Position numbers and translations under genes: made by a program
In this document: in pieces, positions 18,741 through 27,644 of the stretch
Layout of the letters: each line of letters starts with the position of its first letter
How positions within the stretch are numbered: position 1 is the first letter of the stretch
Notes under the pieces: generated by a model
The model's database searches: none
Seen by the model: the letters and a program-made list of their open reading frames with translations, nothing else
Told to the model about the DNA's origin: nothing
Assembly: GCA_003218375.1 (NCBI GenBank)
Contig: QHNH01000014.1
Coordinates: 1 to 64,000 of the forward strand
Direction: 5' to 3'
Source: Verrucomicrobiota bacterium
GTDB lineage: Bacteria; Verrucomicrobiota; Verrucomicrobiia; Chthoniobacterales; UBA10450
Length of the DNA stretch: 64,000 bases

Positions 18741-19388
18741 TCAACGCCCGAGGGCTGCCTGGAGCACACTCGCTTTCGGCGGCGAGGCGACGCTCCCGCT
18801 GAGAATATCGCCCGCGCTGACACCGCGCCCGTAGTAACGCGCGTTCGCCGTTTTTTGCGTGGCGATGACTGTGCCTTCGAGCGACGCGCCCGCGAAAAGG
18901 CCCTTCGTTCGGCTGTAGGTATAAATCGCAGCGGTCGGCGTGACCGCGGCCTCCGCTTCACGACCCACTGGGCCCGCCGCCACGCTGGCGTCCGCGCCCA
19001 AGGTAAGATTCCCATCACGCGAAAACGCGCGCACTGCTCGGTTCGTGTTCAAAATGAAAACGAACTCGGTGATTTGCGCGCCGATCTGCGGGCCCCAGCC
19101 CGCGCCGCCCGTGCCGATGAAGGACGGGCCGGACCAGCCGTTGCCCGTGCGGGCAACTACGATTCCCTGGCCGCCTTTGCCGCTGAGGCCAAAGCCCACT
19201 TTGACAACGGTGAGAATCGCGAGCCCCTTGGCGTTGCGCATCACGCTCCGCGGAATCCCTCTTTCCGGCATCCGCTTGAATTGGCGGAGGATCGAGGCCG
19301 ATTGATTGACGACTTCCTGTTCCGTGGCGGCGGTCGCCGCGGCGAACGGGAGCAGACAAATGACGAGCAGTGCGCAGATCGTTTTCAT
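18741..19388 (-). CDS. Exported SYLF (Ysc84-type) lipid-binding protein
   Basis: A 215-residue protein with a signal peptide, MKTICALLVICLLPFAAATA, cleaved before ATEQEVV. The mature part matches the SYLF/DUF500 domain: IPRSVMRNAKGLAILTVVKV, GFGLSGKGGQGIVVAR and a glycine-rich WSGPSFIGTGGAGWGPQIGA, then FILNTNRAVRAFSRDG. Eukaryotic SYLF domains bind phosphoinositides; bacterial secreted versions are common but poorly understood. It is probably periplasmic. It stands alone behind the mirrored hairpin array. Confidence 0.9.
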   Translation of the reverse strand: MKTICALLVICLLPFAAATAATEQEVVNQSASILRQFKRMPERGIPRSVMRNAKGLAILTVVKVGFGLSGKGGQGIVVARTGNGWSGPSFIGTGGAGWGPQIGAQITEFVFILNTNRAVRAFSRDGNLTLGADASVAAGPVGREAEAAVTPTAAIYTYSRTKGLFAGASLEGTVIATQKTANARYYGRGVSAGDILSGSVASPPKASVLQAALGR

Positions 19389-19459
19389 GGTTACAATTAC
19401 TTCGCCTGATCGAAGGACAATGGCCGTATCACCGCGGTTGCTAATCGTTAGGCCTTCGC

Positions 19460-19948
19460 ATGAACAACCTGATTGACCAGCCGACCGACGACTCTTTCAT
19501 GAACGAGGCGTTGCGCCTGGCGCAAAAGGCATTCGCGCAGGAGGAGGTCCCAGTCGGCGCCGTGGTCGTGCGCGGGGGCAGGATCATCGCCCGCGCCTTC
19601 AACCAGGTGGAGATGCTCAAGGACGCCACCGCGCACGCGGAAATGCTCGCGATCACTCAGGCGGAAGCGGCGGTGGGCGACTGGCGCCTGAACGATTGTG
19701 ACCTTTACGTCACCAAGGAACCCTGCGCGATGTGCGCCGGCGCCCTGGTCCACGTTCGGATGCGCCGCGTCATTTTCGGTTGCGCCGATCCGCGCAGCGG
19801 TGCCGCCGGCGGCATCATGAATTTGTTGCAAATGCCTTCGCTCAATCACCACTGCGAAATTACTTCCGGCGTTCTGATGCAGGAATGCGCGGGGCTTCTC
19901 CAAAGCTTTTTCCGGGCGCGCCGGCGCGCCGACGTTCCCGATGCTTGA
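19460..19948 (+). CDS. tadA: tRNA-specific adenosine deaminase
   Basis: A 162-residue cytidine-deaminase-fold enzyme that converts the wobble adenosine of tRNA-Arg(ACG) to inosine. Catalytic zinc motifs are HAEMLAI (His and Glu) and EPCAMCAGALVHVRM (two Cys). FMNEALRLAQKAFAQEEVPV and PVGAVVV are the family start. The C-terminal half includes GAAGGIMNLLQMPSLNHHCE. It overlaps the downstream acetyltransferase by eight bases, which indicates co-translation. Confidence 0.94.
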   Translation: MNNLIDQPTDDSFMNEALRLAQKAFAQEEVPVGAVVVRGGRIIARAFNQVEMLKDATAHAEMLAITQAEAAVGDWRLNDCDLYVTKEPCAMCAGALVHVRMRRVIFGCADPRSGAAGGIMNLLQMPSLNHHCEITSGVLMQECAGLLQSFFRARRRADVPDA

Positions 19949-20492
19949 AGCGCGAACCATTCCACCCGAATCTCTTGCCACGGAGAGACTGCTCTTGCGC
20001 AAACCGCGTGCGCAAGACGCGGCGCCGATCTTCATCACTTATGCGCAGGATCCGGAAGTCGTCCGTTACCTCACGTTTCTTCCGCACCGCGATTTGCACG
20101 ACACGGTCGAAGTCGTCGAGCGGTTTCTGGAAAGCTGGCGGGACGGGAAATCGTATTGCTGGCTGATCTTTCGACGTGACGATGAACAACTGATCGGCGC
20201 CATCTCCGCGCGGGAGGATCAGGGGATCAATCTCGGTTATCTTTTGGCCCGTCCTTTTTGGGGACAAGGTTTCATGAGCGAAGCGCTGGGCGCGATCGTC
20301 GGATGGGCCTTCTCAGTCCCTTCCCTATTCCGGGTCTGGGCGGTTTGCGATCTGGAAAACGACGCTTCGGCGCGGCTCCTCGAGAGGAACGGTTTCCATC
20401 AGGAGGGTATTCTGAGGAATTGGTCGCTCCATCCGAATGTTTCCGATACTCCACGCGACTGCTACTGCTACGCGAAGACCCGCGGCGCCTGA
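19941..20492 (+). CDS. GNAT-family N-acetyltransferase (RimJ/RimL-like)
   Basis: A 183-residue acetyltransferase: the start LATERLLLRKPRAQDAAPIF is typical of RimJ/RimL-like enzymes, the acetyl-CoA-binding stretch is ARPFWGQGFMSEALGAIVGW, and VCDLENDASARLLERNGFHQ EGI is the usual C-terminal motif. The target is unknown; family members acetylate ribosomal proteins, amino groups or small molecules. It overlaps tadA by eight bases. Confidence 0.88.
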   Translation: MLEARTIPPESLATERLLLRKPRAQDAAPIFITYAQDPEVVRYLTFLPHRDLHDTVEVVERFLESWRDGKSYCWLIFRRDDEQLIGAISAREDQGINLGYLLARPFWGQGFMSEALGAIVGWAFSVPSLFRVWAVCDLENDASARLLERNGFHQEGILRNWSLHPNVSDTPRDCYCYAKTRGA

Positions 20493-20559
20493 CCGCAATT
20501 CGGACTCGCTCCTCCCCGCGACCCGTGATTAACTTTCCGGGTCGAATCCTAACGTAACC

Positions 20560-20973
20560 ATGAGCAGCACCACTTTTCTTCGCAGCGCGGTCCTTCTTTT
20601 CAGCGCGATCCTTGCCGTGTCTGCGACGGCTTCGGACGACCACCCGCTCTTTCATTCCACGAACCCGTTGGCGCCCCGGGACGAGTGGGGCGTGCTCCAC
20701 CAAATGCCGAATGTCGATCCGACTGATTATTTCCACCGGTCAGGCTCGCGGCTCTATTACTATTTCAAATCGCGCCAGGAACTGTTGCGCGATCCGGCCT
20801 ACGTCGCCTCACTCCAGGTCGTCCTGCGAAGCCGCGGCTATTATTGCGGCCCGATCGACGGCATTATGTCCGACGCCGTCTCCGAAGGCATCGCGCGCGC
20901 GCAAAAGAATCACGTCCAGCGCGTGACCGGCACCCTCACCGTTCCCGTTCGCCGCGCCTTGAATCTGCCGTAA
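20560..20973 (+). CDS. Exported peptidoglycan-binding-domain-like protein
   Basis: A 137-residue protein with a signal peptide (LRSAVLLFSAILAVSATA). The C-terminal half, VASLQVVLRSRGYYCGPIDG and IMSDAVSEGIARAQKNHV, has the repeat pattern of PG_binding_1 domains (L-Q-x-x-L-x-x-x-G-Y-Y-x-G-x-I-D-G). It would bind cell-wall glycan or act as an envelope adaptor. No catalytic domain is attached. Confidence 0.75.
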   Translation: MSSTTFLRSAVLLFSAILAVSATASDDHPLFHSTNPLAPRDEWGVLHQMPNVDPTDYFHRSGSRLYYYFKSRQELLRDPAYVASLQVVLRSRGYYCGPIDGIMSDAVSEGIARAQKNHVQRVTGTLTVPVRRALNLP

Positions 20974-21001
20974 CGGCCTTCGTCATTCGTCATTGGAACG
21001 C

Positions 21002-21072
21002 CTGCCTCGCTAGGATTCGAACCTAGACAAAGAGATCCAGAATCTCTGGTGCTACCGTTACACTACGAGGCA
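21002..21072 (-). tRNA. tRNA-Gln (CUG anticodon)
   Basis: Read on the minus strand, the acceptor stem is TGCCTCG/CGAGGCA, the D arm is GTGTAACGGTAGCAC, the anticodon stem is AGAGA/TCTCT with loop TTCTGGA (anticodon CTG), and the T arm is CTAGG-TTCGAAT-CCTAG. The discriminator base is G, as in glutamine tRNAs, and CCA is not encoded. All stems pair fully. It lies between the peptidoglycan-binding gene and a palindromic repeat. Confidence 0.93.
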
Positions 21073-21119
21073 TCGATCGAAGGGCGATAGACCTAAGACG
21101 TTCGTGGGTATTTCGCAAG

Positions 21120-21198
21120 TCCTGTAGCGGCGGTCTATGACCGCCGAAGGGCAATGTGCGCCGGACGAAATCGACGGTCATAGACCGCCGCTACAGGA
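21120..21198. repeat. Paired-hairpin palindromic element (TGTAGC family)
   Basis: TCCTGTAGCGGCGGTCTATG (left) and CATAGACCGCCGCTACAGGA (right) are exact inverted copies, and each half contains a GGCGGTC...GACCGCC hairpin. The spacer is about 30 bases. It is the variant of the TGTAGCCGC family in which both arms carry the same hairpin. Confidence 0.88.
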
Positions 21199-21205
21199 AA
21201 CGGAT

Positions 21206-22534
21206 TTATCGGGCAGGCGTCGCGCCGCTCAACCAGATTTCCGCGCCTTCGCGCGCGGCTTCCACTTCGAGCTGCCGGCCGCTTTCCACCACCAGGAGGC
21301 GCGCCCGTTCCAGCATCTCTTCGATCTGGCGATCGTCGTGGCTGGGATCGTGGTGAAACATGAACAGCTTTTTTGCTCGCGCTTCCAACGCCAGCGACAC
21401 CACCCGGCTGAGCGCGCCGTGCCCCCAGCCGATGTGCTCCTGGTATTTTTCGTCGGTGTATTGCGTGTCGAGAATCAGCACATCACAGTCCTTGAGAAAT
21501 TCGACCAGCTTCGAGCGTTGCACGACCGCCTGGGCGCGGGCCCGTTCGGCATGAACGCCGTCGCGTTCCGCCAGCTTCAGCTTCAACGGCTCGAACGGCT
21601 CGTTGTCCGGCAGAAACGCGATCGAGCCTTCCTTGGTGAACAGCCGGTAGCCGGCACAGACCCCGGGGTGATTCAGGAAGCGCGAGCGCACCCGGACGTC
21701 GCCGACATTGAAATCCATCTTCTTGAGTTCCCGGACCTTGATGGTGCCGGGAAGATTTTTCCAGCTCACCGGAAAGAACGGCAGTTCCATCTGGGCGGCG
21801 AGGATCGTGGCGAGGCCATCGCGCGCGCCCTGATAGCCGAAGACGTTGATCGTGTTCTTGGCCTGGTAGGCGGGCAGAAAAAACGGGAGTCCCTGGATGT
21901 GGTCCCAATGTGTGTGAGTCAGCAGCAGCGTCAGGTTCATGGGGGCGTTGCCGAATTCCTGGTTAAGGGCGAGGCCCAGCTCGCGGATTCCGGAACCCGC
22001 ATCCAGGATGATGATTTCCCCGTTCGTGCGAACTTCGACGCAAGTCGTGTTACCGCCGTAACCGATTGTCGACGGTCCCGGGACCGGAATCGATCCGCGA
22101 ACACCCCAAAATTTTATCCGCGTCGAGGGCGGATGGAATTTCAGCGAGCGCGAATCGCGGCCGGCCAATTTTCCCGGGCGACGCCGCGGGCGTTTGATGG
22201 CGGCGGCGAGCTTCTCCCATTTGAGTGGCTTGACGAAGTAATCGTCTCCGCCCGCTTCCAGGACCGCTTCGCGATCGATGTTATACCGGCGGCCGGCCAT
22301 GATGATGATCCGGGCCAGGTCGAGTTTCTCGCGGATCGCGCGGCAAACCTGAAGGCCGCTCATTTTCGGCAGGAGCAGGTCGCACACGACCGCGTCCGGC
22401 CGTTTCGCGAATGCCAGCTCGATCCCCGCTTTGCCTTCGAGCGTCTCGATCACGTCCCAGCCGTGCTTCACGAAGAGGCGCGCGATTTTTCGGCGGCTCT
22501 CCACGTCGTCCTCGATGAGTAACACCGTCGGCAT
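21206..22534 (-). CDS. Receiver domain fused to metallo-beta-lactamase-fold hydrolase
   Basis: A 442-residue fusion. Residues 1-120 are a response-regulator receiver (TVLLIEDDVESRRKIARLF) with phospho-acceptor D52 in CDLLLPKMSG and K102 in YFVKPL; the usual Thr/Ser near residue 80 is Ala (IIIMAGRR). Residues about 138-442 are a metallo-beta-lactamase fold with LLLTHTHWDHIQGLPFF (metal ligands 207-212), IILDAGSGIRELG and CDVLILDTQYTDEKYQ, as in PhnP/cyclic-nucleotide-phosphodiesterase-like enzymes. Phosphorylation may therefore gate a hydrolase that acts on a nucleotide or phosphodiester. No kinase gene is adjacent. Confidence 0.9.
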   Translation of the reverse strand: MPTVLLIEDDVESRRKIARLFVKHGWDVIETLEGKAGIELAFAKRPDAVVCDLLLPKMSGLQVCRAIREKLDLARIIIMAGRRYNIDREAVLEAGGDDYFVKPLKWEKLAAAIKRPRRRPGKLAGRDSRSLKFHPPSTRIKFWGVRGSIPVPGPSTIGYGGNTTCVEVRTNGEIIILDAGSGIRELGLALNQEFGNAPMNLTLLLTHTHWDHIQGLPFFLPAYQAKNTINVFGYQGARDGLATILAAQMELPFFPVSWKNLPGTIKVRELKKMDFNVGDVRVRSRFLNHPGVCAGYRLFTKEGSIAFLPDNEPFEPLKLKLAERDGVHAERARAQAVVQRSKLVEFLKDCDVLILDTQYTDEKYQEHIGWGHGALSRVVSLALEARAKKLFMFHHDPSHDDRQIEEMLERARLLVVESGRQLEVEAAREGAEIWLSGATPAR

Positions 22535-22605
22535 GGCTTGTTGCGCCGGATTTTGTCAGCCTCGTTCGGGGAAACAAGCGTTTTTCAGGAAGGAGTTACG
22601 CAGAT

Positions 22606-22687
22606 TTCTGTAGCCGCGGCCCTGTGGGCCGCGTGGGTCTGGGCGTCGATGCATCCCGGCGCTTCGCACAGCGAAGCGGCTACAGAA
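22606..22687. repeat. Paired-hairpin palindromic element (TGTAGCCGC family)
   Basis: The outer ends are TTCTGTAGCCGCGG and GAAGCGGCTACAGAA. The left half folds as GCGGCCC-TGTG-GGGCCGC and the right half as GCTTCGC-ACA-GCGAAGC, separated by a short spacer. The gap between the receiver-MBL gene and the next minus-strand gene is almost wholly filled by this element. Confidence 0.88.
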
Positions 22688-22701
22688 GAGGCGCAGCGTC
22701 G

Positions 22702-23094
22702 CTAGAGCAGGCTCGAACCGAAGCCGCCCGGCTTGCCGCGTTTCCAGCGCAGATCGGGATGGAGATTGATTTCTTCCGGCGCCACATCGAACCCGACCGA
22801 CCGCAGCAAATACGAAACGCCCTCCCGGCTTTCCATGGTTTCCTTCAGGCTGCGCGCGAACAGCTCGATGTATTCCTTGTAGGATTCGAGCGCCAGCTTG
22901 CCCTCCGCGAAATGCTCGGCCAGCGCTTCATCGTGATAATCGATCAGCTCCACCAGGGCGCGCCGGAGTTTCAGCCGCATTTCCGGGTCGACCACCACCT
23001 TGAACGGGGTCGCGCCGGGGTCCGGTTTGGCGATCTCCTTTTTGAGCGCGGTCTGGTCCGCGGAAACGAGCTGATAATCGCGAGGTTCGTCCAT
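22702..23094 (-). CDS. Hypothetical cytosolic protein
   Basis: A 130-residue, highly charged soluble protein, MDEPRDYQLVSADQTALKKE, with helical stretches LKLRRALVELIDYHDEALAE and SYKEYIELFARSLKETMESR and a C-terminal tail WKRGKPGGFGSSLL. Codon use matches its neighbours, so the gene looks real. No family recognised. Confidence 0.65.
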   Translation of the reverse strand: MDEPRDYQLVSADQTALKKEIAKPDPGATPFKVVVDPEMRLKLRRALVELIDYHDEALAEHFAEGKLALESYKEYIELFARSLKETMESREGVSYLLRSVGFDVAPEEINLHPDLRWKRGKPGGFGSSLL

Positions 23095-23186
23095 TTTTGC
23101 GGGTCAATATAGCCTCGAAAAGGCGCGCAGGGGTGGGGGACAGTTGTGGATTGACCTGCTGGTTGTGTCAAACCAGAATCGCCGCC

Positions 23187-23624
23187 ATGAAAAGAACTCT
23201 CATCACATTGGTTATGGCTGTAAGCTTGGTGTCCGCTGCTTTTGGCGCCGGGGCCGACGCGGAATTGAAAGCGATCGAACAGCAATGGCTCGACGCCTAC
23301 ATGAAGAGCGACCCAGCTTTCATTAAGAACCTCGAGGCCGAAGATTATTCGATCATCGAACCGGACGGCGCCGTTTCGACCAAAGCCCAGGACGTCAAAG
23401 CGACAACCGACAAGACCTTCGTTTTGAAAACCGCCACGATGAGCGATTTCAAATGCCGGATGATCGGCGACAATGCTGCCGTGGTAACTTGCATGCTGAA
23501 GATGAGCGGCACGGAGGATGGGAAGGATTTTTCCGGCGACTATCGCGGCACCGACGTCTTCGAGAAGAAGGCCGGCAAATGGATGGCCGTGGCTTCGCAG
23601 CTGACGAAAGTCGGCAAAGAATAG
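23187..23624 (+). CDS. Exported SnoaL/NTF2-like protein (DUF4440 type)
   Basis: A 145-residue protein from the ATG at 23187; the longer ORF-track start is rejected because the signal peptide MKRTLITLVMAVSLVSAAFG begins here. The mature part starts ADAELKAIEQQWLDAYMKSD, the standard entry helix of NTF2-like DUF4440 proteins, then LEAEDYSIIEPDG and the C-terminal FEKKAGKWMAVASQLTKV. This cone-shaped fold binds small ligands; exported versions have no settled role. An isolated gene flanked by a repeat. Confidence 0.85.
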   Translation: MKRTLITLVMAVSLVSAAFGAGADAELKAIEQQWLDAYMKSDPAFIKNLEAEDYSIIEPDGAVSTKAQDVKATTDKTFVLKTATMSDFKCRMIGDNAAVVTCMLKMSGTEDGKDFSGDYRGTDVFEKKAGKWMAVASQLTKVGKE

Positions 23625-23639
23625 CGCCTGCCACTGTTC

Positions 23640-23750
23640 TTCTGTAGCCGCTTCGCTGTGCGAAGCGTGGGAGGAATCGTCGCCATCAATAACGCCGCCC
23701 ACCCGCCTTCGTCCGACTACGGCGTGGCAGGCAGGGCGGCGGCTACAGAA
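23640..23750. repeat. Paired-hairpin palindromic element (TGTAGCCGC family, long spacer)
   Basis: The outer ends are TTCTGTAGCCGC and GGCGGCTACAGAA. The left half is the GCTTCGC-TGTG-CGAAGC hairpin. The right half is split by an additional insert of about 30 bases (around TTCGTCCGACTACGGCG) between ACGCCGCCC and GGGCGGCGG. This suggests a nested insertion or an older rearranged copy. Confidence 0.82.
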
Positions 23751-23761
23751 GGCGCTATCTC

Positions 23762-25834
23762 CTAAAAGAAAATTGGGATGATCAGGATGGCGACGATGTT
23801 CACAACCTTGATCATGGGATTGATCGCGGGGCCGGCCGTGTCCTTGTAGGGATCGCCGACGGTGTCGCCGGTGACGGAGGCGGCGTGGGCGAAGGAGCCT
23901 TTGCCCCCGAGATTACCTTCCTCGATGTATTTCTTGGCGTTGTCCCACGCGCCGCCGCTCGAAGTCATCGCGATGGCGACGAACAGGCCGGTGACAATGG
24001 TGCCGACGAGCAGACCGCCGAGAACGACAGGGCCGAGCGGTTTGATCATGGCAACGGCGAGGACAAACAGGACGGGCAAGAGGGCGGGAACAATCATTTC
24101 GCGGAGCGCCGCCTTGGTAACGATGTCGACGCAGGTGCCGTACTCGGGAACGTCTTCGCCGCGGAGGATGCCGGGCTTTGCGGTGAGTTGCCGACGCACT
24201 TCGCGCACGACCGCACCCGCCGCCTTGCCGACGGCGTCCATGCTGAACGCGGTGAAAATAAACGGCAGCAATCCGCCAATGAACAAGCCGATGATGACTT
24301 TTGGTTCCGTGAGCGAAAACTGAAACGAGTACGGGCGACCGTTGGCGGCAAAATGCGCTTTCAATTCTTCGACGTAGGAACCGAAGAGCACCAGGGCCGC
24401 CAAACCCGCGGAAGCGATCGCGTAACCTTTCGTGACCGCCTTCATCGTGTTACCGACGGCGTCCAACTCGTCGGTGATGCCGCGAATCTCTTTCGGCAGA
24501 TTGCTCATGACCGCGATGCCGCCGGCGTTGTCGGTAATCGGGCCGAAGGCATCGAGCGAAATGATGATGCCGGCCATCGAGAGCATGCTCATGACCGAAA
24601 TGGCGATGCCGTAAAGGCCGGCGAAATGGAAGCTCAGCAGGATCGCGATGCCGATGAACCCGACCGGCAACGCGGTGGCGTGCTGGCCAATGGCGAGACC
24701 GGCAATGATGTTCGTGGCGTGCCCGGTCTCGGAAGCCTTGGCGATCTTGCGGACCGGCGCGTAGCTCGTTGAAGTGTAGTAGTTGGTGATGAGAACGACG
24801 ATCCCGGTCATGAGCAGGCCGACGAGCGACGCATAATAGAGATCGGTCGCCGAGCGATCGAGACCGCCGATGGTAACCGGGTTCGGGAAAAGCAAATGCG
24901 TCGCGGGCCAATACAAAATGGCTGAGACGAGACCGCTCGCGCCGACCGCGCCCATCAAAACCGTCCCGGGCCGTCCGCCGCTGATGTTGACGAACAAGAT
25001 GCCGATGACCGCGCCGAGCACGGAAATGCCGCCGAGGACGAATGGATAAATGATCGCCGCCGGATACGAGCCGAGGGTGAGCGCGCCGACGAGGATCGCA
25101 CCGATCAAACTCACCGCGTAGGTCTCGAAAACGTCCGCGGCCATGCCAGCGCAATCGCCCACGTTGTCGCCGACATTGTCCGCGATGGTGGCCGGGTTGC
25201 GCGGATCGTCTTCCTCGAGATTGCTCTCGATTTTGCCGACGAGATCGGCGCCCACATCCGCCGCCTTTGTGTAAATGCCGCCGCCAAGACGCGCGAAGAC
25301 GCTGATCAAACTTGCGCCTAGGGCGAGACCGACCAGGCTTTTCACCGCCATGTCGTGCGCAAGCCAGTTGGCCAACGTGTAAAACCCACCGACCGACAAC
25401 AGCGCCAGACCAACCACGAGAAGGCCTGTGACCGCGCCGCCGTTGAACGCGACGCGCATGGCGGCCGAGCGCGATTGGCTGGCAGCCTGGGTAGTCCGCG
25501 TGTTCGCCAGCACGGCAATGCGCATACCGATGTAACCGGCGGCAAGCGAACAGAAGGCGCCAATCACGAAACCGATCGCGGTGAATTTGTCGCGAGAGAT
25601 AAAGAGGAGGATGAAAATGACAGCGGCGATCGCGCTGATGGTTACGACCTGGCGCTTCAGGTAAGCTTTCGCGCCTTCTTCGATCGCGCCCGCAATCTGC
25701 CGCATTTTGTCATTCCCAGGCGACAACCGAATGACCGCTTTGATCAGGAGAAAGGCAAAAATCAGGCCCAGAACCGCGCAAACCATCGAAAGGGTGACAC
25801 CGGATTTGAGGATATCGAGGGCGAGAAAAGTCAT
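23762..25834 (-). CDS. hppA: Membrane-bound proton-pumping pyrophosphatase
   Basis: A 690-residue multi-pass enzyme (about 16 membrane segments) that couples pyrophosphate hydrolysis to ion pumping. The substrate site [20 protein letters not shown] and [20 protein letters not shown] are fully conserved. The diagnostic segment [20 protein letters not shown] has Lys rather than Ala at the K+-sensing position, which indicates the K+-independent H+-pumping class. It would recover energy from pyrophosphate under stress. Encoded alone between two repeats. Confidence 0.95.
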   Translation of the reverse strand: MTFLALDILKSGVTLSMVCAVLGLIFAFLLIKAVIRLSPGNDKMRQIAGAIEEGAKAYLKRQVVTISAIAAVIFILLFISRDKFTAIGFVIGAFCSLAAGYIGMRIAVLANTRTTQAASQSRSAAMRVAFNGGAVTGLLVVGLALLSVGGFYTLANWLAHDMAVKSLVGLALGASLISVFARLGGGIYTKAADVGADLVGKIESNLEEDDPRNPATIADNVGDNVGDCAGMAADVFETYAVSLIGAILVGALTLGSYPAAIIYPFVLGGISVLGAVIGILFVNISGGRPGTVLMGAVGASGLVSAILYWPATHLLFPNPVTIGGLDRSATDLYYASLVGLLMTGIVVLITNYYTSTSYAPVRKIAKASETGHATNIIAGLAIGQHATALPVGFIGIAILLSFHFAGLYGIAISVMSMLSMAGIIISLDAFGPITDNAGGIAVMSNLPKEIRGITDELDAVGNTMKAVTKGYAIASAGLAALVLFGSYVEELKAHFAANGRPYSFQFSLTEPKVIIGLFIGGLLPFIFTAFSMDAVGKAAGAVVREVRRQLTAKPGILRGEDVPEYGTCVDIVTKAALREMIVPALLPVLFVLAVAMIKPLGPVVLGGLLVGTIVTGLFVAIAMTSSGGAWDNAKKYIEEGNLGGKGSFAHAASVTGDTVGDPYKDTAGPAINPMIKVVNIVAILIIPIFF

Positions 25835-25909
25835 GACGGCTTCGTTGAAAGTGGGGGACTTTAGTTAGGTTTACCGGACTGGCAACGGGTAAATCACCTG
25901 CAATTAGTC

Positions 25910-25990
25910 CTGTAGCCGCCGCCCTGTGGGCGGCGTGGGATTGGCGGCCGCGATCGCTCTCACGCTTCGCATAGCGAAGCGGCTACAGAA
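25910..25990. repeat. Paired-hairpin palindromic element (TGTAGCCGC family)
   Basis: CTGTAGCCGCCGCCCTGTGG begins the left half (hairpin CCGCCC-TGTG-GGGCGG). The right half is GCTTCGC-ATA-GCGAAGC, ending GGCTACAGAA. It fills the gap between the pyrophosphatase and channel genes. Confidence 0.88.
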
Positions 25991-26000
25991 GACAGAATTC

Positions 26001-27500
26001 CTACAGTTCGAAAACGGCGCGCAAACGCTGGAGGAAGGAGGAGCGGTACTCCGATTCTTTTTTCTTCTGCTCGGGCGCGGCCGCGGCTTCTTTGACAATT
26101 CCTTCGCCTTCCAGTTTGCGTTGCGCCAGCAGTTCGCTCAGAGCGCTCAGGTATTCGGGCGATTCACGCAGCACCTCCGCCATGACGTGCTTGCTGATCT
26201 CGAGCACTTCGCAATCGTTCTCCGCCTGGATCGTGGCGGAGCGCGGCTCGCCAGTGAGCAATGCGAATTCGCCAAAACAATCGCCCGGGCGCATCACGCC
26301 GACGCGTACGCTCGCGCCGTTCCGGGCCACCGAAACCGCGGCATCGCCGCGCAGCATGACAAACATTGAGTCGCCCGGATCGCCCTCCCGGATCAGGCGT
26401 TCGCCGCGGCCGTAGCGCTGAATTTGCGCGTTCCGCAGGACGTTTTCGAGCTGGGCGTCGTTCATGCAATCGAAGAGCGCTTCGCCGCGGAGAATGGCGC
26501 GCGCCTCGGCCCGGTCATCGGCGATGCGTTTCGGGCCGCGCTGGAGATGAAGGGTGCGGATGGGGAAGGGAATGGTGATGTGCTGGCGCCGGAATTCGTA
26601 CCAGATATTGGTCCGGATGGCGTCGCAGACATCGTTATACTCACGATGATTCCCCATCGAAAACTTGATCTCGTAGATCACCGCGGAATCCGCGAAATCC
26701 ATGACAAAGACTTTCGTGGGCGGATCGGGGAGAACGCCTTCAGCGCTGTTGGCCGCGCGACGCAGCGCATCTTTCACCCGGTTCGGGGCCACGTCGTAAT
26801 CCGCGCCCACCCGCAAACGCATCGCGTGGATCTGGGTGGGGTAATGAAGGTTGATGATCGTGTTGCGCGCGATCTGGTAATTGGGGATGTCGAGATAAAT
26901 GCCGTCGTTGGTGCGGAGCCGCGTCGAGCGCCAGTTGATCTCCATGACCTCCGCGAATCGATCCTGGATATGGAGCCAGTCCCCGACCTTGTACGGTTTG
27001 CTGATTTGGAGCGCGATGCCGGAAATGATTCCGCCAAAAAGATCCTGGGTGGCGAAGCCAAGGACGATCGCGGCGATGCCGGAGGTGGCGAGGATACCTC
27101 GCAACTCGCCTTGCGCGTGATAGCCGACGCTCAAGACGATGAGCAGCGCGATCAGGTAAATAAAGAGCGCGACGACTTGGCGGAGAAAATGCGGGATGGT
27201 CGTACGCCGTTTTTTTCCCCAATAACCCTCCCAGAGGTAGCGATCGAGGAGCGCGACGATGAAAGCGGTGCTGAGAAGAAAGACGGCGGCGCCGACGTGG
27301 TTGCGCCAGTTCGCCTCGACGCCGTAGAACGAAGTGGCCGCGTAAAACGCGAGCGTCAGACAGAAAAGCTGGAAGAGAACACCGAGGCGCACGCCCGCCC
27401 GGCGCTTAAGGAGGCGGCCGATGGTGAGCGCGGCGAAATAAGTCGCGATAAAAACGAACACCGTGACGAGGGCTTTCTGGCTCTGGAAAATTTGTAACAT
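26001..27500 (-). CDS. MscS-family channel with C-terminal cyclic-nucleotide-binding domain
   Basis: A 499-residue protein. Four or five N-terminal membrane helices lead to the MscS pore region ATSGIAAIVLGFATQDLFGG and IISGIALQISKPYKVGDW, then the beta domain (LRTNDGIYLDIPNYQIARNT). Residues about 355-465 are a CNB domain: REGDPGDSMFVMLRGDAAVS and the phosphate-binding cassette CFGEFALLTGEPRSATI, with the Glu and Arg that bind cyclic nucleotides intact. This is the bCNG architecture: a MscS-type pore whose opening is tied to cAMP or cGMP rather than only tension. Confidence 0.94.
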   Translation of the reverse strand: MLQIFQSQKALVTVFVFIATYFAALTIGRLLKRRAGVRLGVLFQLFCLTLAFYAATSFYGVEANWRNHVGAAVFLLSTAFIVALLDRYLWEGYWGKKRRTTIPHFLRQVVALFIYLIALLIVLSVGYHAQGELRGILATSGIAAIVLGFATQDLFGGIISGIALQISKPYKVGDWLHIQDRFAEVMEINWRSTRLRTNDGIYLDIPNYQIARNTIINLHYPTQIHAMRLRVGADYDVAPNRVKDALRRAANSAEGVLPDPPTKVFVMDFADSAVIYEIKFSMGNHREYNDVCDAIRTNIWYEFRRQHITIPFPIRTLHLQRGPKRIADDRAEARAILRGEALFDCMNDAQLENVLRNAQIQRYGRGERLIREGDPGDSMFVMLRGDAAVSVARNGASVRVGVMRPGDCFGEFALLTGEPRSATIQAENDCEVLEISKHVMAEVLRESPEYLSALSELLAQRKLEGEGIVKEAAAAPEQKKKESEYRSSFLQRLRAVFEL

Positions 27501-27559
27501 CGGCAGTTGGCAGAATAGCAGCGGGGAGGCGATGGCGACAAGTGCGCTCGCGCTGCTTC

Positions 27560-27640
27560 TTCTGCAGCCGTCGCCCTATGGGCGACGCGGGAGAACGCGA
27601 TGCCTCATCTCACGCCTCGCATAGCGAGGCGGCTACAGAA
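27560..27640. repeat. Paired-hairpin palindromic element (TGTAGCCGC family, variant)
   Basis: TTCTGCAGCCGTCGCCCTAT starts the left half (GTCGCCC-TAT-GGGCGAC hairpin) and the right half is GCCTCGC-ATA-GCGAGGC followed by GGCTACAGAA. The left border has TGCAG in place of TGTAG. Confidence 0.85.
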
Positions 27641-27644
27641 GAGC

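Noticed and set aside
21002-21198. tRNA-Gln with an adjacent repeat considered as an integration site of a mobile element
   Set aside because: No integrase, no partial tRNA duplicate and no change of composition next to it; the repeat belongs to the dispersed family.
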